Positions 1-9,462 of a stretch of 64,000 bases of DNA are shown here, one piece after another; within the stretch, counting starts at the first letter, position 1; the number at the start of each line of letters is the position of its first letter. Below the pieces are notes generated by a model that was not told where the DNA came from, did not search any database, and worked only from the letters and a program-made list of their open reading frames with translations. The stretch comes from Rubrivivax sp. (lineage in GTDB: Bacteria; Pseudomonadota; Gammaproteobacteria; Burkholderiales; Burkholderiaceae_C), in the NCBI GenBank assembly GCA_030681795.1, contig JAUXRG010000031.1, forward strand, positions 1 through 64,000. The letters run 5' to 3'. The position numbers and the translations under genes are program-made.

Positions 1-1104
1 ACCGGCGTTGAACAGGCTGGTTTCCAGGAAGATCTGGCCGTCGGTGATCGAGATCACGTTGGTTGGCACGAAAGCGGACACGTCACCGGCCTGCGTTTCG
101 ATGATGGGCAGTGCCGTCAGCGAACCGGTCTTGCCCTTGACTTCACCCTTGGTGAAGGCTTCGACATAGTCGGCGTTCACACGAGCTGCGCGCTCCAGCA
201 AACGGCTGTGCAGATAGAACACGTCGCCGGGGTAGGCTTCGCGACCTGGCGGGCGGCGCAGCAGCAGCGAGACCTGGCGGTAGGCCACAGCCTGCTTGGA
301 CAGATCGTCATAAACGATCAGGGCGTCCTGGCCGCGATCGCGGAAGTACTCGCCCATGGTGCAGCCGGAGTAGGCCGACAGGTACTGCATGGCAGCCGAT
401 TCAGAAGCCGAGGCGGCCACGACGATGGTGTAGTCCATCGCGCCGGCTTGCTCCAGGGCACGCACCACGTTCTTGATCGACGAGGCCTTCTGGCCAATCG
501 CGACGTAAACGCAGGTCATGTTCTGACCCTTCTGGTTGATGATGGCGTCAATGGCCACGGCCGTTTTACCGGTCTGGCGGTCGCCAATGATCAGCTCGCG
601 CTGGCCACGGCCCACAGGCACCATCGAGTCGATCGACTTCAGACCGGTCTGCACCGGCTGGCTCACCGATTGCCGCGCGATCACGCCCGGGGCGACCTTC
701 TCGATCACGTCGGTCATCTTCGCGTTGATCGGACCCTTGCCGTCGATCGGCTGGCCGAGTGCGTTGACGACGCGGCCGATGAGCTCGGGGCCCACCGGCA
801 CGGAAAGGATCTGGCCCGTGCACTTCACGGTGTCGCCTTCGGAGATGTGCTCGTACTCGCCCAGGATCACCGCGCCGACCGAGTCGCGCTCCAGGTTCAG
901 GGCCAGGCCAAAGGTGGGCTGGCCGCTGGCGGTGGCGGGGAACTCGAGCATTTCACCGGCCATCACGTCCGACAGGCCGTGCACACGCACGATGCCGTCG
1001 GTCACGGAGACGACCGTGCCCTGGTTGCGGATGTCGACCGACGCGGCCAAGCCCTCGATTCGGTTCTTGATCAGCTCGGAAATTTCTGCGGGGTTGAGTT
1101 GCAT
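1..1104 (-). CDS. atpA: ATP synthase F1 subunit alpha (3' part cut by window edge)
   Basis: Catalytic-core alpha subunit of the F1 sector on the cytoplasmic face of the inner membrane; it forms the alpha3beta3 hexamer and binds non-catalytic nucleotide. The first 368 codons are present (the family is about 510 residues) and the frame runs off the left edge without a stop. The N terminus [17 protein letters not shown] is typical. A beta-barrel segment is followed by the Walker A motif GDRQTGKT around residue 170, then the [11 protein letters not shown] stretch. Start is the ATG at 1104. It is the last visible gene of the minus-strand atpIBEFHA operon, 68 bp after atpH; atpG, D and C are expected beyond the edge. 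Identity is secure. Confidence 0.97.
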   Translation of the reverse strand, partial: MQLNPAEISELIKNRIEGLAASVDIRNQGTVVSVTDGIVRVHGLSDVMAGEMLEFPATASGQPTFGLALNLERDSVGAVILGEYEHISEGDTVKCTGQILSVPVGPELIGRVVNALGQPIDGKGPINAKMTDVIEKVAPGVIARQSVSQPVQTGLKSIDSMVPVGRGQRELIIGDRQTGKTAVAIDAIINQKGQNMTCVYVAIGQKASSIKNVVRALEQAGAMDYTIVVAASASESAAMQYLSAYSGCTMGEYFRDRGQDALIVYDDLSKQAVAYRQVSLLLRRPPGREAYPGDVFYLHSRLLERAARVNADYVEAFTKGEVKGKTGSLTALPIIETQAGDVSAFVPTNVISITDGQIFLETSLFNAG

Positions 1105-1172
1105 CGCGGTCTCCCGGGGCCGCTGGCCAGGACCAGCGGCGTGGTGAATGGGTTCAGATCGGTGGCCGGCGC

Positions 1173-1706
1173 TCAAGCAGTGAGCGCCGCCTTCATTTGT
1201 TGCAAACGGGCTTTGACCGAGGTGTCCAGCACCTCGTCGCCCACCACCACGCGGATGCCGCCAATCAGCTCTTGATCGACGACCACGCGCGGCGTGAGCT
1301 TGCGGCCGAAACGCCTTTCCAGCGCCGGCAGCACCGCGGCCAGCGCTGCGGCGTCGAGCGGATAGGCACTTTCGATCAGCGCATCGGACAGCCCGCCCTG
1401 CGCATTGACGAGGTCGTGGAGCTGGGCAGCGATTTCCGGCAACGCCGCCAGGCGGCCGTTGGCCAGCAGCGTGCGCAGGAAGTTCTGCGATTCCTGGGAG
1501 AGCACCGTGCCCTGTCGCGTAAGCACGTCCGACATGATTTGGAAGACCATGTCCGCGCCCACCTTCGGGCTGTCGGCCAGGCGACGCAGCTGCGCGTCGG
1601 CAGCCACCGTGCCCAGCGAGCGCACCTGTTCGGCCAGCGCGGCGCCGCCGCCCGTGCGGAACAGCGCCTCGGCATAGGGGCGCGCGATGGTGGAGATTTC
1701 GGCCAT
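1173..1706 (-). CDS. atpH: ATP synthase F1 subunit delta
   Basis: Peripheral-stalk delta subunit (OSCP family) joining the top of F1 to the b dimer. The protein has 177 residues, the usual length. It begins [16 protein letters not shown], the standard delta signature of an N-terminal six-helix domain, and ends with the beta-strand region [24 protein letters not shown] and a short helix, as in other OSCP-type deltas. It lies 13 bp after atpF and 68 bp before atpA in the same minus-strand operon. Start ATG at 1706. No anomalies. Confidence 0.96.
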   Translation of the reverse strand: MAEISTIARPYAEALFRTGGGAALAEQVRSLGTVAADAQLRRLADSPKVGADMVFQIMSDVLTRQGTVLSQESQNFLRTLLANGRLAALPEIAAQLHDLVNAQGGLSDALIESAYPLDAAALAAVLPALERRFGRKLTPRVVVDQELIGGIRVVVGDEVLDTSVKARLQQMKAALTA

Positions 1707-1719
1707 GCTCGTGTGCCCT

Positions 1720-2190
1720 CTACAGCTCGGCGTTCAGGCGCGTGAGCAGCTCGGCGTGCACTCCAGCGTCGACTTCGCGCCTGAGAATCTGCTCGGCGCC
1801 CTTGACGGCCAGTGCGGCGACGGAATCGCGCAAGGCCTCGCGCGCTTTCATCACTTCTTGCGAGGCCTCGAGGCGCGCCTGTTCGATGATCTTCGCGCCC
1901 TCGGCGGCGGCCTTGAGCTTGGCCTCGTCGATCATCGACTGCCCCAGGCGCTCCGCATCGGCCAGCCGCTTGGCCGCGTCGTTGCGGGCGACCGAGAGCT
2001 CCTGCTCGACGCGCCGGTTCGATGCCAGCAGATCCGCCTTGGCCTTGTCGGCCGCCGACAGCCCCGCGGCGATCTTGGCCGCACGCTCGTCCAGCGCCCT
2101 GGCGATCGGGGGCCAGACCCAGGTCATCGTGAACCAGACGAAGAGCGCGAAGACGATCGCCTGAAGAAACAGCGTGGCGTTGATATTCAC
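1720..2190 (-). CDS. atpF: ATP synthase Fo subunit b (GTG start)
   Basis: Membrane-anchored stator b subunit. The protein has 156 residues, the same as E. coli AtpF: an N-terminal membrane helix ([19 protein letters not shown], then TMTWVWPPI) and a long charged, Ala-rich coiled helix. The open frame extends upstream to 2280 but overlaps atpE; the family N terminus V/M-NINATLF fixes the start at GTG 2190-2188, and an AAGGA ribosome site lies a few bases upstream of that GTG. Both facts decide against the longer frame. It lies between atpE (37 bp upstream) and atpH (13 bp downstream). Confidence 0.95.
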   Translation of the reverse strand: MNINATLFLQAIVFALFVWFTMTWVWPPIARALDERAAKIAAGLSAADKAKADLLASNRRVEQELSVARNDAAKRLADAERLGQSMIDEAKLKAAAEGAKIIEQARLEASQEVMKAREALRDSVAALAVKGAEQILRREVDAGVHAELLTRLNAEL

Positions 2191-2227
2191 CTTGCAATCC
2201 TTCCCGTCGTGAAACGGTGACCTGCGC

Positions 2228-2563
<336 letters not shown>

Positions 2564-3412
2564 TCAATGCGAGTCGTGGGCCTGGCCCACGTAGATCAGC
2601 GTCAGCATCATGAAGATGAAAGCCTGCAGCGTGATCACGAGGATGTGGAACAGCGTCCAGACCAGGCCCGCCACCACGCCGCCGAAACCGAGCCAGAAAC
2701 CGCCCGTCAAGGGGTTGAAGTTCCAGGCCCAGACACCGCCCATGAGGGCGATCAACATGAATACCAACTCGCCGGCAAACATGTTGCCGAAGAGTCGCAT
2801 GCCGTGCGAAATCGTCTTCGCGGCGAACTCGATCAACTGCATGAGGAAGTTGATCGGATAGAGGACCAGCTTGTCGCCGAACGGTGCCGAGAACATCTCG
2901 TGGATCCAGCCGCCGACGCCCTTGATCTTCACGTTGTAGATCAGGCACACCAGCAGCACGCTCACCGACATGCCCAGCGTCACCGAGAGGTCGGCGGTGG
3001 GCACGACGCGCTGGTAGGGGATGCCGACGCTTGCGGCGAGCACGGGCAGCAGGTCCACCGGCAGCAGGTCCATCGAATTCATCAGGAAGATCCAGACGAA
3101 TACGGTCAGCGCAAGGGGCGCCACCAGCTTGCGGCTGTGGGCGTTGTGGATGATGCCCTTGGCCTGCGTGTCGACGAGTTCGACGAGAAACTCCACCGCG
3201 GCCTGGAAGCGCCCGGGCACGCCCGAGGTGACCCGCCGTGCTGCCAGCCAGAGCAGGAAACAGCCGATGCTGCCCAAGGTCGCAGACCAGAAGATGGAAT
3301 CGAGGTTCACCACGGAGAAATCGACGATCCCGTGCTGCTTGCCCGTCTGCAGGTGCTGCAGGTGATGGACGATGTACTCGCGCGCGGTGGGCGCGTGACC
3401 TTCGGCTGACAT
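2564..3412 (-). CDS. atpB: ATP synthase Fo subunit a
   Basis: Stator a subunit that carries the proton half-channels of Fo. The protein has 282 residues with several membrane helices. The essential arginine that faces the c ring is in the stretch HGMRLFGNMFAGELVF, and the second conserved helix region ends FIFMMLTLIYVGQAHDSH. The N-terminal periplasmic segment carries YIVHHLQHL. It lies 87 bp before atpE and 18 bp after atpI in the same operon. Start ATG 3412. Confidence 0.97.
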   Translation of the reverse strand: MSAEGHAPTAREYIVHHLQHLQTGKQHGIVDFSVVNLDSIFWSATLGSIGCFLLWLAARRVTSGVPGRFQAAVEFLVELVDTQAKGIIHNAHSRKLVAPLALTVFVWIFLMNSMDLLPVDLLPVLAASVGIPYQRVVPTADLSVTLGMSVSVLLVCLIYNVKIKGVGGWIHEMFSAPFGDKLVLYPINFLMQLIEFAAKTISHGMRLFGNMFAGELVFMLIALMGGVWAWNFNPLTGGFWLGFGGVVAGLVWTLFHILVITLQAFIFMMLTLIYVGQAHDSH

Positions 3413-3430
3413 GAGTTGGAGTCCCGTCCG

Positions 3431-3940
3431 TTACGCTTTTGATTCTTTCACGCGGCCGCGCCACCACAGCGCCACCCAGTACACCTTCAGGCACACCACC
3501 AAACCCACCAGCAAGGCTGGCCAGCTCAGCGGCTGCACGAGCTTCGGGGCCAAGATCAGCATGGCCACCGAAACGCCGATCTTCACAAACTCCCAGAGCA
3601 TGAAGCTGACGACGCTGGCGCCGGGCGACACACTGCTGAGCCGGCCGGTGATCCCGCGTGCCATCAAGGCGCCCGGCAACACCACCGTGGCGGCGCCGTA
3701 AAGCACCGACCAAGAAATCTCCTGCTTGCCGAAGATCAGCGCTGCAAGCAACGCCAACCCGGCACCCACGCCGGCCTGCATGCCCACCACCCGCCACGGA
3801 GAAATCGGCCGCACCTTGGCTCGCAAGGCTTGCGCTTCCTCCCGGGTCAAAGGCTTGAAGGCCGGCTCCCCCCCTGGCTCTTCCGCCCCTTCTTTTTCAT
3901 CGTCCCAGCGGTCGTTTCGGTAGGTCCGTTCGATCGCCAT
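3431..3940 (-). CDS. atpI: ATP synthase accessory protein AtpI
   Basis: Small membrane protein, first gene of the atp operon, thought to help c-ring assembly or Mg2+ supply; it is not part of the final enzyme. The 169 residues comprise a charged N-terminal tail (MAIERTYRNDRWDDEKEG) and four predicted membrane segments (about 50-70, 80-100, 108-128 and 135-155). The frame reaches 3988 but the ATG at 3940 is chosen because the upstream part overlaps the promoter -10 box. The best evidence is position directly ahead of atpB, together with length and topology. Confidence 0.85.
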   Translation of the reverse strand: MAIERTYRNDRWDDEKEGAEEPGGEPAFKPLTREEAQALRAKVRPISPWRVVGMQAGVGAGLALLAALIFGKQEISWSVLYGAATVVLPGALMARGITGRLSSVSPGASVVSFMLWEFVKIGVSVAMLILAPKLVQPLSWPALLVGLVVCLKVYWVALWWRGRVKESKA

Positions 3941-3967
3941 GGCAGTTGGGGTCAGCAAAGCCTTGGA

Positions 3968-3995
3968 ATTATACGAACAAACCCGCATGCCCCAA
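3968..3995 (-). promoter_or_regulatory. Sigma70-type promoter of the atp operon
   Basis: On the minus strand a perfect TATAAT (-10, plus-strand 3968-3973) lies 16 bp downstream of TTGGGG (-35, 3990-3995), 28 bp before the atpI start codon. A perfect -10 box is rare in such G+C-rich sequence. The position fits transcription of atpIBEFHA. Inference from consensus match and placement. Confidence 0.6.
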
Positions 3996-4143
3996 TGGAA
4001 ACCCGCTCAGTGCGCTCCACCACTCGCCCGCGCGCGTGTCCTTTGGCCGGCTCTCGCGTCCGGCGCACCCGGGGAAGTGCGCGCCGAAGCACAATGCCTG
4101 CGGCGCGGAACTCGCGCCCTGCCGCGATGCTCGAACCCCCCGC

Positions 4144-6282
4144 ATGAAACTCCCACTGTCCCTTTGCGCTCCCCTGGCCGCCTTGGCTGTGCTGAGCACC
4201 AATGCCTTGGCCGCACCCCCCGGGGCGGTGGTCACCACGCCGCAGGTGCGCGCCGAACTCGTGGCCCACGCACCCGACGGCCTGGCCCCCGGCAAGCCGA
4301 TGTGGCTGGGCTTGAAGATCGAGCACCAGCCGCACTGGCACACCTACTGGAAGAACCCGGGGGACTCCGGCCTGCCCACGACGCTGAGCTGGACCTTGCC
4401 CGCGGGCGTCGCTGCCGGCGAGATCGAGTGGCCCACACCGGGCAAGCTGCCGCTGGGCCCGCTGCTCAACTTCGGCTACCAAGGCACGCTGCTGCTGCCC
4501 GTGGCATTCACGGTGCCGGCCGGCTTTGCCGCCGAGGCCCTGGACGTCAAGCTGCATGCCGAGTGGCTGGTGTGCAAGGACGTCTGCATTCCCGAAAGCG
4601 GCGAGTTCGTCTTGCGCGTGCCCGCGCAGGCCGCCACGGCCGGCCACGCCGCGCTGTTTGCCAGCACCCGCGCCGCGCAGCCCGTCGCCCTGCCCGGCGC
4701 CCAGGCCAGCGCGGCCGTCGAGCCCGATGCGCTGGTGCTGAAGGTGCAAGGCCTGCCCGCAGCCTGGCAAGGCAAGGCGATCGCCTTCTTCCCGGAAACG
4801 ACGGGCGTGATCCAGAACGCCGCCGTGCCCAAGGCCGGCTGGACCGGTGGCGAATGGTCGGCCCGCGTGCTGCTGGACCCCCAGCGCAGCGCCTCGCCTG
4901 GCGTCATCCCGGCCGTGCTGGTGGCGGCTGGCGAGACTGCGGGCGTGCAGTTGCAGGTGGCGGTGACCTCCACCTGGCCCGCTCCGGCGCCCAAGCCGGC
5001 CGCGCAGTCCTCGCTGGACTCTGCGCCGTCCACGCCGGCGCCCGCACCGCCCGTCACGGGCCTGGGCCTGGCGCTGCTGCTGGCCCTGCTGGGCGGCGCG
5101 CTGCTGAACCTCATGCCCTGCGTCTTCCCGGTGCTCTCGCTCAAGGTGCTGGGCTTTGCCGGCCATGCCCATGACCGCCGCAAGCTGATCACGGGCGGCC
5201 TGGCCTACACCGCCGGCGTGGTGGTCTCCTTCGTGGCACTGGCCGGGCTGTTGCTGGTGCTGCGCGCCGGCGGCGAGCAGCTCGGCTGGGGCTTCCAGTT
5301 GCAGTCGCCTGCCGTGGTGGCCAGCCTGGCCGCGCTGTTCACCCTCATCGGCCTGAACCTGGCCGGCGTATTCGAGTTCGGTTCGGTGCTGCCCCAGTCG
5401 TGGGCCACCGCGCGCGCCCGCCATCCGGTGGTGGATTCGGCGCTCACCGGCGTGCTGGCGGTGGCCGTGGCCTCGCCCTGCACGGCGCCCTTCATGGGGG
5501 CCTCGCTGGGCTTGGCCGCCACGCTGCCTGCCGCGCAGGCCTTGACCATCTTCGCCGCGCTGGGCCTGGGCATGGCGCTGCCCTACCTTGCCGCCACGGC
5601 CTGGCCGGCCGTGGCGCGGCTGCTGCCGCGGCCCGGGGCCTGGATGGTGAACTTCAAGACCTTCATGGCCTTCCCGATGTTCGCCACCGTGGTCTGGCTG
5701 GTCTGGGTGCTCGGCCAGCAGGCGGGCATCGACGGCGCGGCCGCGTTGCTGCTGCTGCTGCTGGCGCTGGCCTTCGCAGCCTGGGCGCTGGGCTCGCCCG
5801 CGCTGGGCCCGCCGGCGCGCCGCGGCTTCGGTGCCCTGGCGCTGCTGCTGATGGCCGCAGCCCTGTTCTGGGCCGCGCCGGCGCTGCGCCAGGACGCCGC
5901 GGCGAGCACCGCTACACCGGCCGCGGCCGGTGCGCCATGGCAGCCTTGGTCGACCGAGCGCGTGGCCCAGGCGCAGGCCGAAGGTCGGCCGGTATTCGTC
6001 GACTTCACCGCCGCCTGGTGCGTGACCTGCCAGTTCAACAAGCGCAGCACTTTGGCCGACCCCACGGTGCAGGCCGCCTTCGAGGCGAACCGGGTGCTGC
6101 TGCTGCGCGCCGACTGGACGCGCCGCGACGCCGCCATCGGCGCCGAGCTGGCCCGCCTGGGCCGCAGCGGCGTGCCGGTGTACGCGCTGTATGCGCCTGG
6201 TGCTACCACGCCGCGGCTCTTGAGCGAAGTCCTCAGCCCGGACGAAGTTCGCGGCGCACTCGACGCACTGCCCAAGCCCTGA
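4144..6282 (+). CDS. dsbD: Protein-disulfide reductase, DsbD/ScsB family
   Basis: Moves electrons from cytoplasmic thioredoxin across the inner membrane to periplasmic thiol proteins. The 712 residues start with a signal peptide (about 1-22). A periplasmic N-terminal domain (HWHTYWKNPGDSGLP; redox pair Cys144/Cys148 in VCKDVC) is followed by an eight-helix core with Cys326 in LMPCVFP and Cys446 in SPCTAPF, and a C-terminal thioredoxin domain with WCVTC (Cys626/Cys629). All three redox pairs are present. The N-domain resembles the DsbC-like domain of ScsB/DsbD-family proteins more than classical E. coli DsbD. ATG 4144 is chosen because it opens the signal peptide. The downstream redoxin gene follows after 13 bp and is a likely partner. 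Confidence 0.9.
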   Translation: MKLPLSLCAPLAALAVLSTNALAAPPGAVVTTPQVRAELVAHAPDGLAPGKPMWLGLKIEHQPHWHTYWKNPGDSGLPTTLSWTLPAGVAAGEIEWPTPGKLPLGPLLNFGYQGTLLLPVAFTVPAGFAAEALDVKLHAEWLVCKDVCIPESGEFVLRVPAQAATAGHAALFASTRAAQPVALPGAQASAAVEPDALVLKVQGLPAAWQGKAIAFFPETTGVIQNAAVPKAGWTGGEWSARVLLDPQRSASPGVIPAVLVAAGETAGVQLQVAVTSTWPAPAPKPAAQSSLDSAPSTPAPAPPVTGLGLALLLALLGGALLNLMPCVFPVLSLKVLGFAGHAHDRRKLITGGLAYTAGVVVSFVALAGLLLVLRAGGEQLGWGFQLQSPAVVASLAALFTLIGLNLAGVFEFGSVLPQSWATARARHPVVDSALTGVLAVAVASPCTAPFMGASLGLAATLPAAQALTIFAALGLGMALPYLAATAWPAVARLLPRPGAWMVNFKTFMAFPMFATVVWLVWVLGQQAGIDGAAALLLLLLALAFAAWALGSPALGPPARRGFGALALLLMAAALFWAAPALRQDAAASTATPAAAGAPWQPWSTERVAQAQAEGRPVFVDFTAAWCVTCQFNKRSTLADPTVQAAFEANRVLLLRADWTRRDAAIGAELARLGRSGVPVYALYAPGATTPRLLSEVLSPDEVRGALDALPKP

Positions 6283-6295
6283 GAAGGAGTCGACG

Positions 6296-6901
6296 ATGAA
6301 GTGGCTGCTCTGCACCGTGCTCACCCTTGCCGCCGGCGCGGCCTTTGCCGCCGCCACCGTGGGACAGCCCGCGCCCGCCTTCAGCGCCGTGGACACCGGC
6401 GGCAAGACGGTCTCGCTGGCCGACTTCAAGGGCAAGCCCGTGGTGCTGGAATGGGTGAACCCCGGCTGCCCGTATGTGCAGAAGCACTACCACAGCGCCA
6501 ACATGCAGGGCACGCAGAGAGCGGCGGTGGCCAGGGGCGTGGTCTGGCTGGCCATCAACTCGACAGCAGCCGACCATGGGGACTACAAGACCCCGGCCAC
6601 GATGGCGCAATGGATGCACGCGCAACAGGCTGCTGCCACCGCCACCTTGATGGACAGCGACGGCAAGATCGGCCGTGCCTACGGGGCGCGCACGACGCCG
6701 CACCTGTATATCGTGGATGCATCCGGCGCGCTGGTCTATGCCGGTGGCATCGACGACAAGCCGAGCGCGGACCCCGCCGACGTCGCGCGCGCCACCAACC
6801 ACGTGAAGGCAGCGCTGGGCGAGGTGCTGGCGGGCAAGCCCGTGAGCACCGCCACCACGCGGCCCTACGGCTGCTCGGTCAAGTACTCGTCGGGCTCCTG
6901 A
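6296..6901 (+). CDS. Secreted thioredoxin/AhpC-TSA-like protein
   Basis: Periplasmic redoxin-fold protein of 201 residues with a signal peptide (MKWLLCTVLTLAAGAAFAA). The fold signature is APAFSAVDTGGKTVSLADFKGKP, followed by WVNPGCPYVQKHY. The active region therefore has one cysteine rather than a CxxC pair; a second cysteine sits near the C terminus in RPYGCSVKY and could act as a resolving cysteine. It starts 13 bp after the DsbD-family gene with a GAAGGAG-like site, so it is probably co-transcribed and may take electrons from it. The exact reaction (peroxidase or disulfide exchange) cannot be told from sequence. Confidence 0.8.
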   Translation: MKWLLCTVLTLAAGAAFAAATVGQPAPAFSAVDTGGKTVSLADFKGKPVVLEWVNPGCPYVQKHYHSANMQGTQRAAVARGVVWLAINSTAADHGDYKTPATMAQWMHAQQAAATATLMDSDGKIGRAYGARTTPHLYIVDASGALVYAGGIDDKPSADPADVARATNHVKAALGEVLAGKPVSTATTRPYGCSVKYSSGS

Positions 6902-6909
6902 GCGCCCCA

Positions 6910-6929
6910 GGGCCGGGCCAACCCGGCCC
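6910..6929. terminator. Possible bidirectional terminator stem
   Basis: GGGCCGGG and CCCGGCCC form an 8-bp stem around a 4-nt loop between the convergent redoxin gene (stop 6901) and glpD (stop 6983). No U-run follows on either strand, so it could only be a weak intrinsic terminator or a 3'-end stem for Rho-dependent ends. Confidence 0.35.
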
Positions 6930-6982
6930 GCCCCCCCTCGGGGGTTCAAGCAAAGTGGCAGAGCCCCATTTGCCTGAGAGCG

Positions 6983-8569
6983 TCAGGGCAGGCGGGTGTA
7001 CTGCGCTGCCAGGGCTTTGAAGCGGGTGGTGTCCACCGCATGCCCCAGCTCGTCGGCCAGGATCGCCGCCACGGCGTCGGCCTGGCGCGCGGCCTCGGCG
7101 GCGTCCAGGAAGAGCAGCCGGCTGCGCCGCGCCAGGACGTCTTCGACCTCGCGCGCCATCTCGTAGCGCGCCGCGAAACGCACCATCGCTTCGCTCAGCC
7201 CGCCCTGCTGCGTTTCCGCGTCGCGGCACAGCCAGTTCGTGGCGCCGGGCAGGGTGCGCAGCAGCGCCGCCTCGCTGCCGTACAGGTGTTCGCCCGGGGG
7301 CTCGCCCAGCGGCCGGCCGGGTGCAGCACCCAGCAGGGGCAGCTTGGCGGTCACACCGCCCGGCCGCCGCGGCAGCAGCGCGCGCTCCATGGCCTGCTCG
7401 AGCACGTCTTCGGCCATTGCGCGGTAGGTCGTCCATTTGCCGCCGGTGACGGTGACCAGGCCGGAGCGTCCGACGATCACCGTGTGCTCGCGCGAGATCG
7501 CCTTGGTGCTTTCACCGTCCTCGCCCTGCGGCTTGACCAGCGGGCGCAGCCCCACCCAGATCGAACGCACGTCCGCACGCTGCGGCGCACGGCTCAGGTA
7601 GCGTGCCGATTCGCTGAGGATGAAGTTCACCTCCTCGGCGAAGGGCTCGGGCTCGAGTGCCAGGTCATGGCGTGGCGTGTCGGTGGTGCCGAGCACCGTC
7701 TTGCCCATCCACGGCACGGCAAAGAGCACGCGGCCGTCGGCGGTCTTGGGGATGAGCAGCGCATGCGTGCCGGGCATGAAGGACTTGTCGACCACCAGGT
7801 GCACGCCCTGGCTGGGGGCGACCATCGGTGGCCGGTGCGCCGCGCCTTCGTCGCGGTCCATGTCGCGCACGGCATCGACCCAGACGCCCGTGGCGTTGAC
7901 GACGCAGTGGGCGCGCAGCGTGGTGGCCAGGCCGGTTTCGGTGTCGCGCACATGCAGGCCGCGGACCTTGCCCTGCTCGCGCACCAGGCCGGTGGCTTCG
8001 CAGTGGTTGAGCACCAGGGCGCCACGCGCCGCGGCGGTGCGCGCCAGCAGCACGGCGAAGCGGGCATCGTCGAACTGGCCGTCCCAGTAGCGCACGCCGC
8101 CCCACAGCCCGCGCGGCTGCGCCCCGGGCAACAGCTCCAGCGTGCGGCGCGTGCTCAGCCATTCGGTGGGGCCCAGGCTCTGGCGGCCGGCCAGCACGTC
8201 GTAGGCCTTCAGGCCCACGCCGTAGTAGCCGCTCTCCCACCAGTGGTAGCTGGGCATCACGAAAGGCAGGCGCTGCGCCACGTGCGGCGCATTCGCCAGG
8301 ATGGCACTGCGCTCGTGCAGGGCTTCGCGCACCAGGCCGATATTGCCCTGCGCCAGGTAGCGCACGCCGCCGTGCACCAGCTTGGTGGCGCGCGACGAGG
8401 TGCCCTGGGAGAAGTCGTGCGACTCGACGAGCACCACGCTCAGGCCGCGCACGGCGGCGTCCAGGGCCACGCCCAGGCCGGTGGCGCCGCCACCGATCAC
8501 GGCGAGGTCCCATTCACGGGGTTCTTGCAGCCGCGCCAGCAGGTCGGCGCGCGGGAGGGTTGTACTCAT
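6983..8569 (-). CDS. glpD: Aerobic glycerol-3-phosphate dehydrogenase
   Basis: Membrane-associated FAD enzyme that oxidises sn-glycerol 3-phosphate to dihydroxyacetone phosphate and feeds electrons to quinone. The 528 residues include an N-terminal dinucleotide site DLAVIGGGATGLGVALDA, the GlpD signature SRATKLVHGGVRYL and a C-terminal helical domain (YEMAREVEDVLARRSRLLFLD), the usual GlpD layout. The open frame continues far upstream, but ATG 8569 (MSTTLPRADLL) is the family start and overlaps the stop of the SMP-30 gene by ATGA, which indicates translational coupling. It completes the glycerol pathway with glpK/glpSTPQUV about 30 kb away. Confidence 0.95.
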   Translation of the reverse strand: MSTTLPRADLLARLQEPREWDLAVIGGGATGLGVALDAAVRGLSVVLVESHDFSQGTSSRATKLVHGGVRYLAQGNIGLVREALHERSAILANAPHVAQRLPFVMPSYHWWESGYYGVGLKAYDVLAGRQSLGPTEWLSTRRTLELLPGAQPRGLWGGVRYWDGQFDDARFAVLLARTAAARGALVLNHCEATGLVREQGKVRGLHVRDTETGLATTLRAHCVVNATGVWVDAVRDMDRDEGAAHRPPMVAPSQGVHLVVDKSFMPGTHALLIPKTADGRVLFAVPWMGKTVLGTTDTPRHDLALEPEPFAEEVNFILSESARYLSRAPQRADVRSIWVGLRPLVKPQGEDGESTKAISREHTVIVGRSGLVTVTGGKWTTYRAMAEDVLEQAMERALLPRRPGGVTAKLPLLGAAPGRPLGEPPGEHLYGSEAALLRTLPGATNWLCRDAETQQGGLSEAMVRFAARYEMAREVEDVLARRSRLLFLDAAEAARQADAVAAILADELGHAVDTTRFKALAAQYTRLP

Positions 8570-9462
8570 AGGTGGGCGAAGTGGACAGGTAAACCGGGCA
8601 CGTCCACGCGCAATGTCAGCACGTGGCCGGCCAGTGGTTGCGCCGCGAGTTCGGCCTCGGGTCGCTTGTTCCTGGCTGTCGTGACGAACAGCGTGCGCAG
8701 GTCGGCGCCGCCGAAACAGGGCATGGTGGGGCAGCGCACGGGCAGGGGCAGTTCCTGCAGCACCCGGCCATCGGGCGCGATGCGCAACAGGCGTTGGCCC
8801 TCGTACATCGCCACCCAGTAAGCGCCTTCGGCGTCCACCGCGGCGCCGTCGGGCCGGCCGCCGTAGCGGGCCAGGTCCTGCCCGGGTGGCCGCGCGGGAA
8901 ACTCGGCGAATACGCGCTGGCGCGAGAGCGTGCCCTGGCTGCCGTCGAAGTCGAAGGCGAAGACGCGGTGCGCCGCGGTGTCGCTCCAGTACAGCGTGCG
9001 GCCGTCGGGGCTGAAGGCCAGGCCGTTGCTCACCGTGATGTCCGTGGCGACGCGCTCGATGCGGCCCGCGCTGTAGCGGTACAGCGCGGCCTGGGTCGAG
9101 GTGCGCGGCTCGATGACCGTGCCCACCCAGAACCGGCCCTGAGGGTCGGCCTTGCCGTCGTTGAAGCGCTCGTGCGTGGTGTCGTAGGGCGCCGCGGCCA
9201 GGCGCTGGCGTTGGCCGCTGTGCGGGCTGAAACGGAACAGGCCGTTGCGCTGGGCCAGCAACAACTCGCCACCGGGCAGCGGGGCGCAACTGCCGGGCTC
9301 GGCGTCCAGGGCCCATTGGCGATGCTGGGCCGTGGCCGGACTCCAGCGGTGCAGGCTCTTGCCCGGGATATCGCACCAGTACAGCGCGGCCTCGTCGGGG
9401 TGCCAGAAGGGCGACTCCCCCAGCAGACAGGGCGGGGTGGGCAGGGTTGCCCAGGCATTCAT
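8566..9462 (-). CDS. SMP-30/gluconolactonase family protein
   Basis: Six-bladed propeller lactonase family, 298 residues. It shows the typical N terminus GESPFWHPDEAALYWCDIPG, with the metal-binding Glu in LLGE, and repeated blade motifs such as VSNGLAFSPDGRTLYWSDT and DAEGAYWVAMYEG. Members hydrolyse sugar lactones using a divalent metal. It overlaps the mutarotase gene upstream and glpD downstream, both by ATGA, so the three are translated as a unit. The neighbouring mutarotase suggests a sugar lactone substrate; which sugar is not visible. Confidence 0.88.
   Translation of the reverse strand: MNAWATLPTPPCLLGESPFWHPDEAALYWCDIPGKSLHRWSPATAQHRQWALDAEPGSCAPLPGGELLLAQRNGLFRFSPHSGQRQRLAAAPYDTTHERFNDGKADPQGRFWVGTVIEPRTSTQAALYRYSAGRIERVATDITVSNGLAFSPDGRTLYWSDTAAHRVFAFDFDGSQGTLSRQRVFAEFPARPPGQDLARYGGRPDGAAVDAEGAYWVAMYEGQRLLRIAPDGRVLQELPLPVRCPTMPCFGGADLRTLFVTTARNKRPEAELAAQPLAGHVLTLRVDVPGLPVHFAHL

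Noticed and set aside
3952..6435. 827-codon minus-strand open frame opposite the DsbD-family gene
   Set aside because: Composition is His/Gln/Arg/Gly-rich with no motifs, while the plus strand carries an intact, motif-complete reductase.
6935..6980. Glycine-riboswitch-like CTCTCAGGCAAATGG on the minus strand after glpD
   Set aside because: The matching 5' half of the aptamer is absent, and the site lies in the 3' region of glpD, so no complete aptamer can form.
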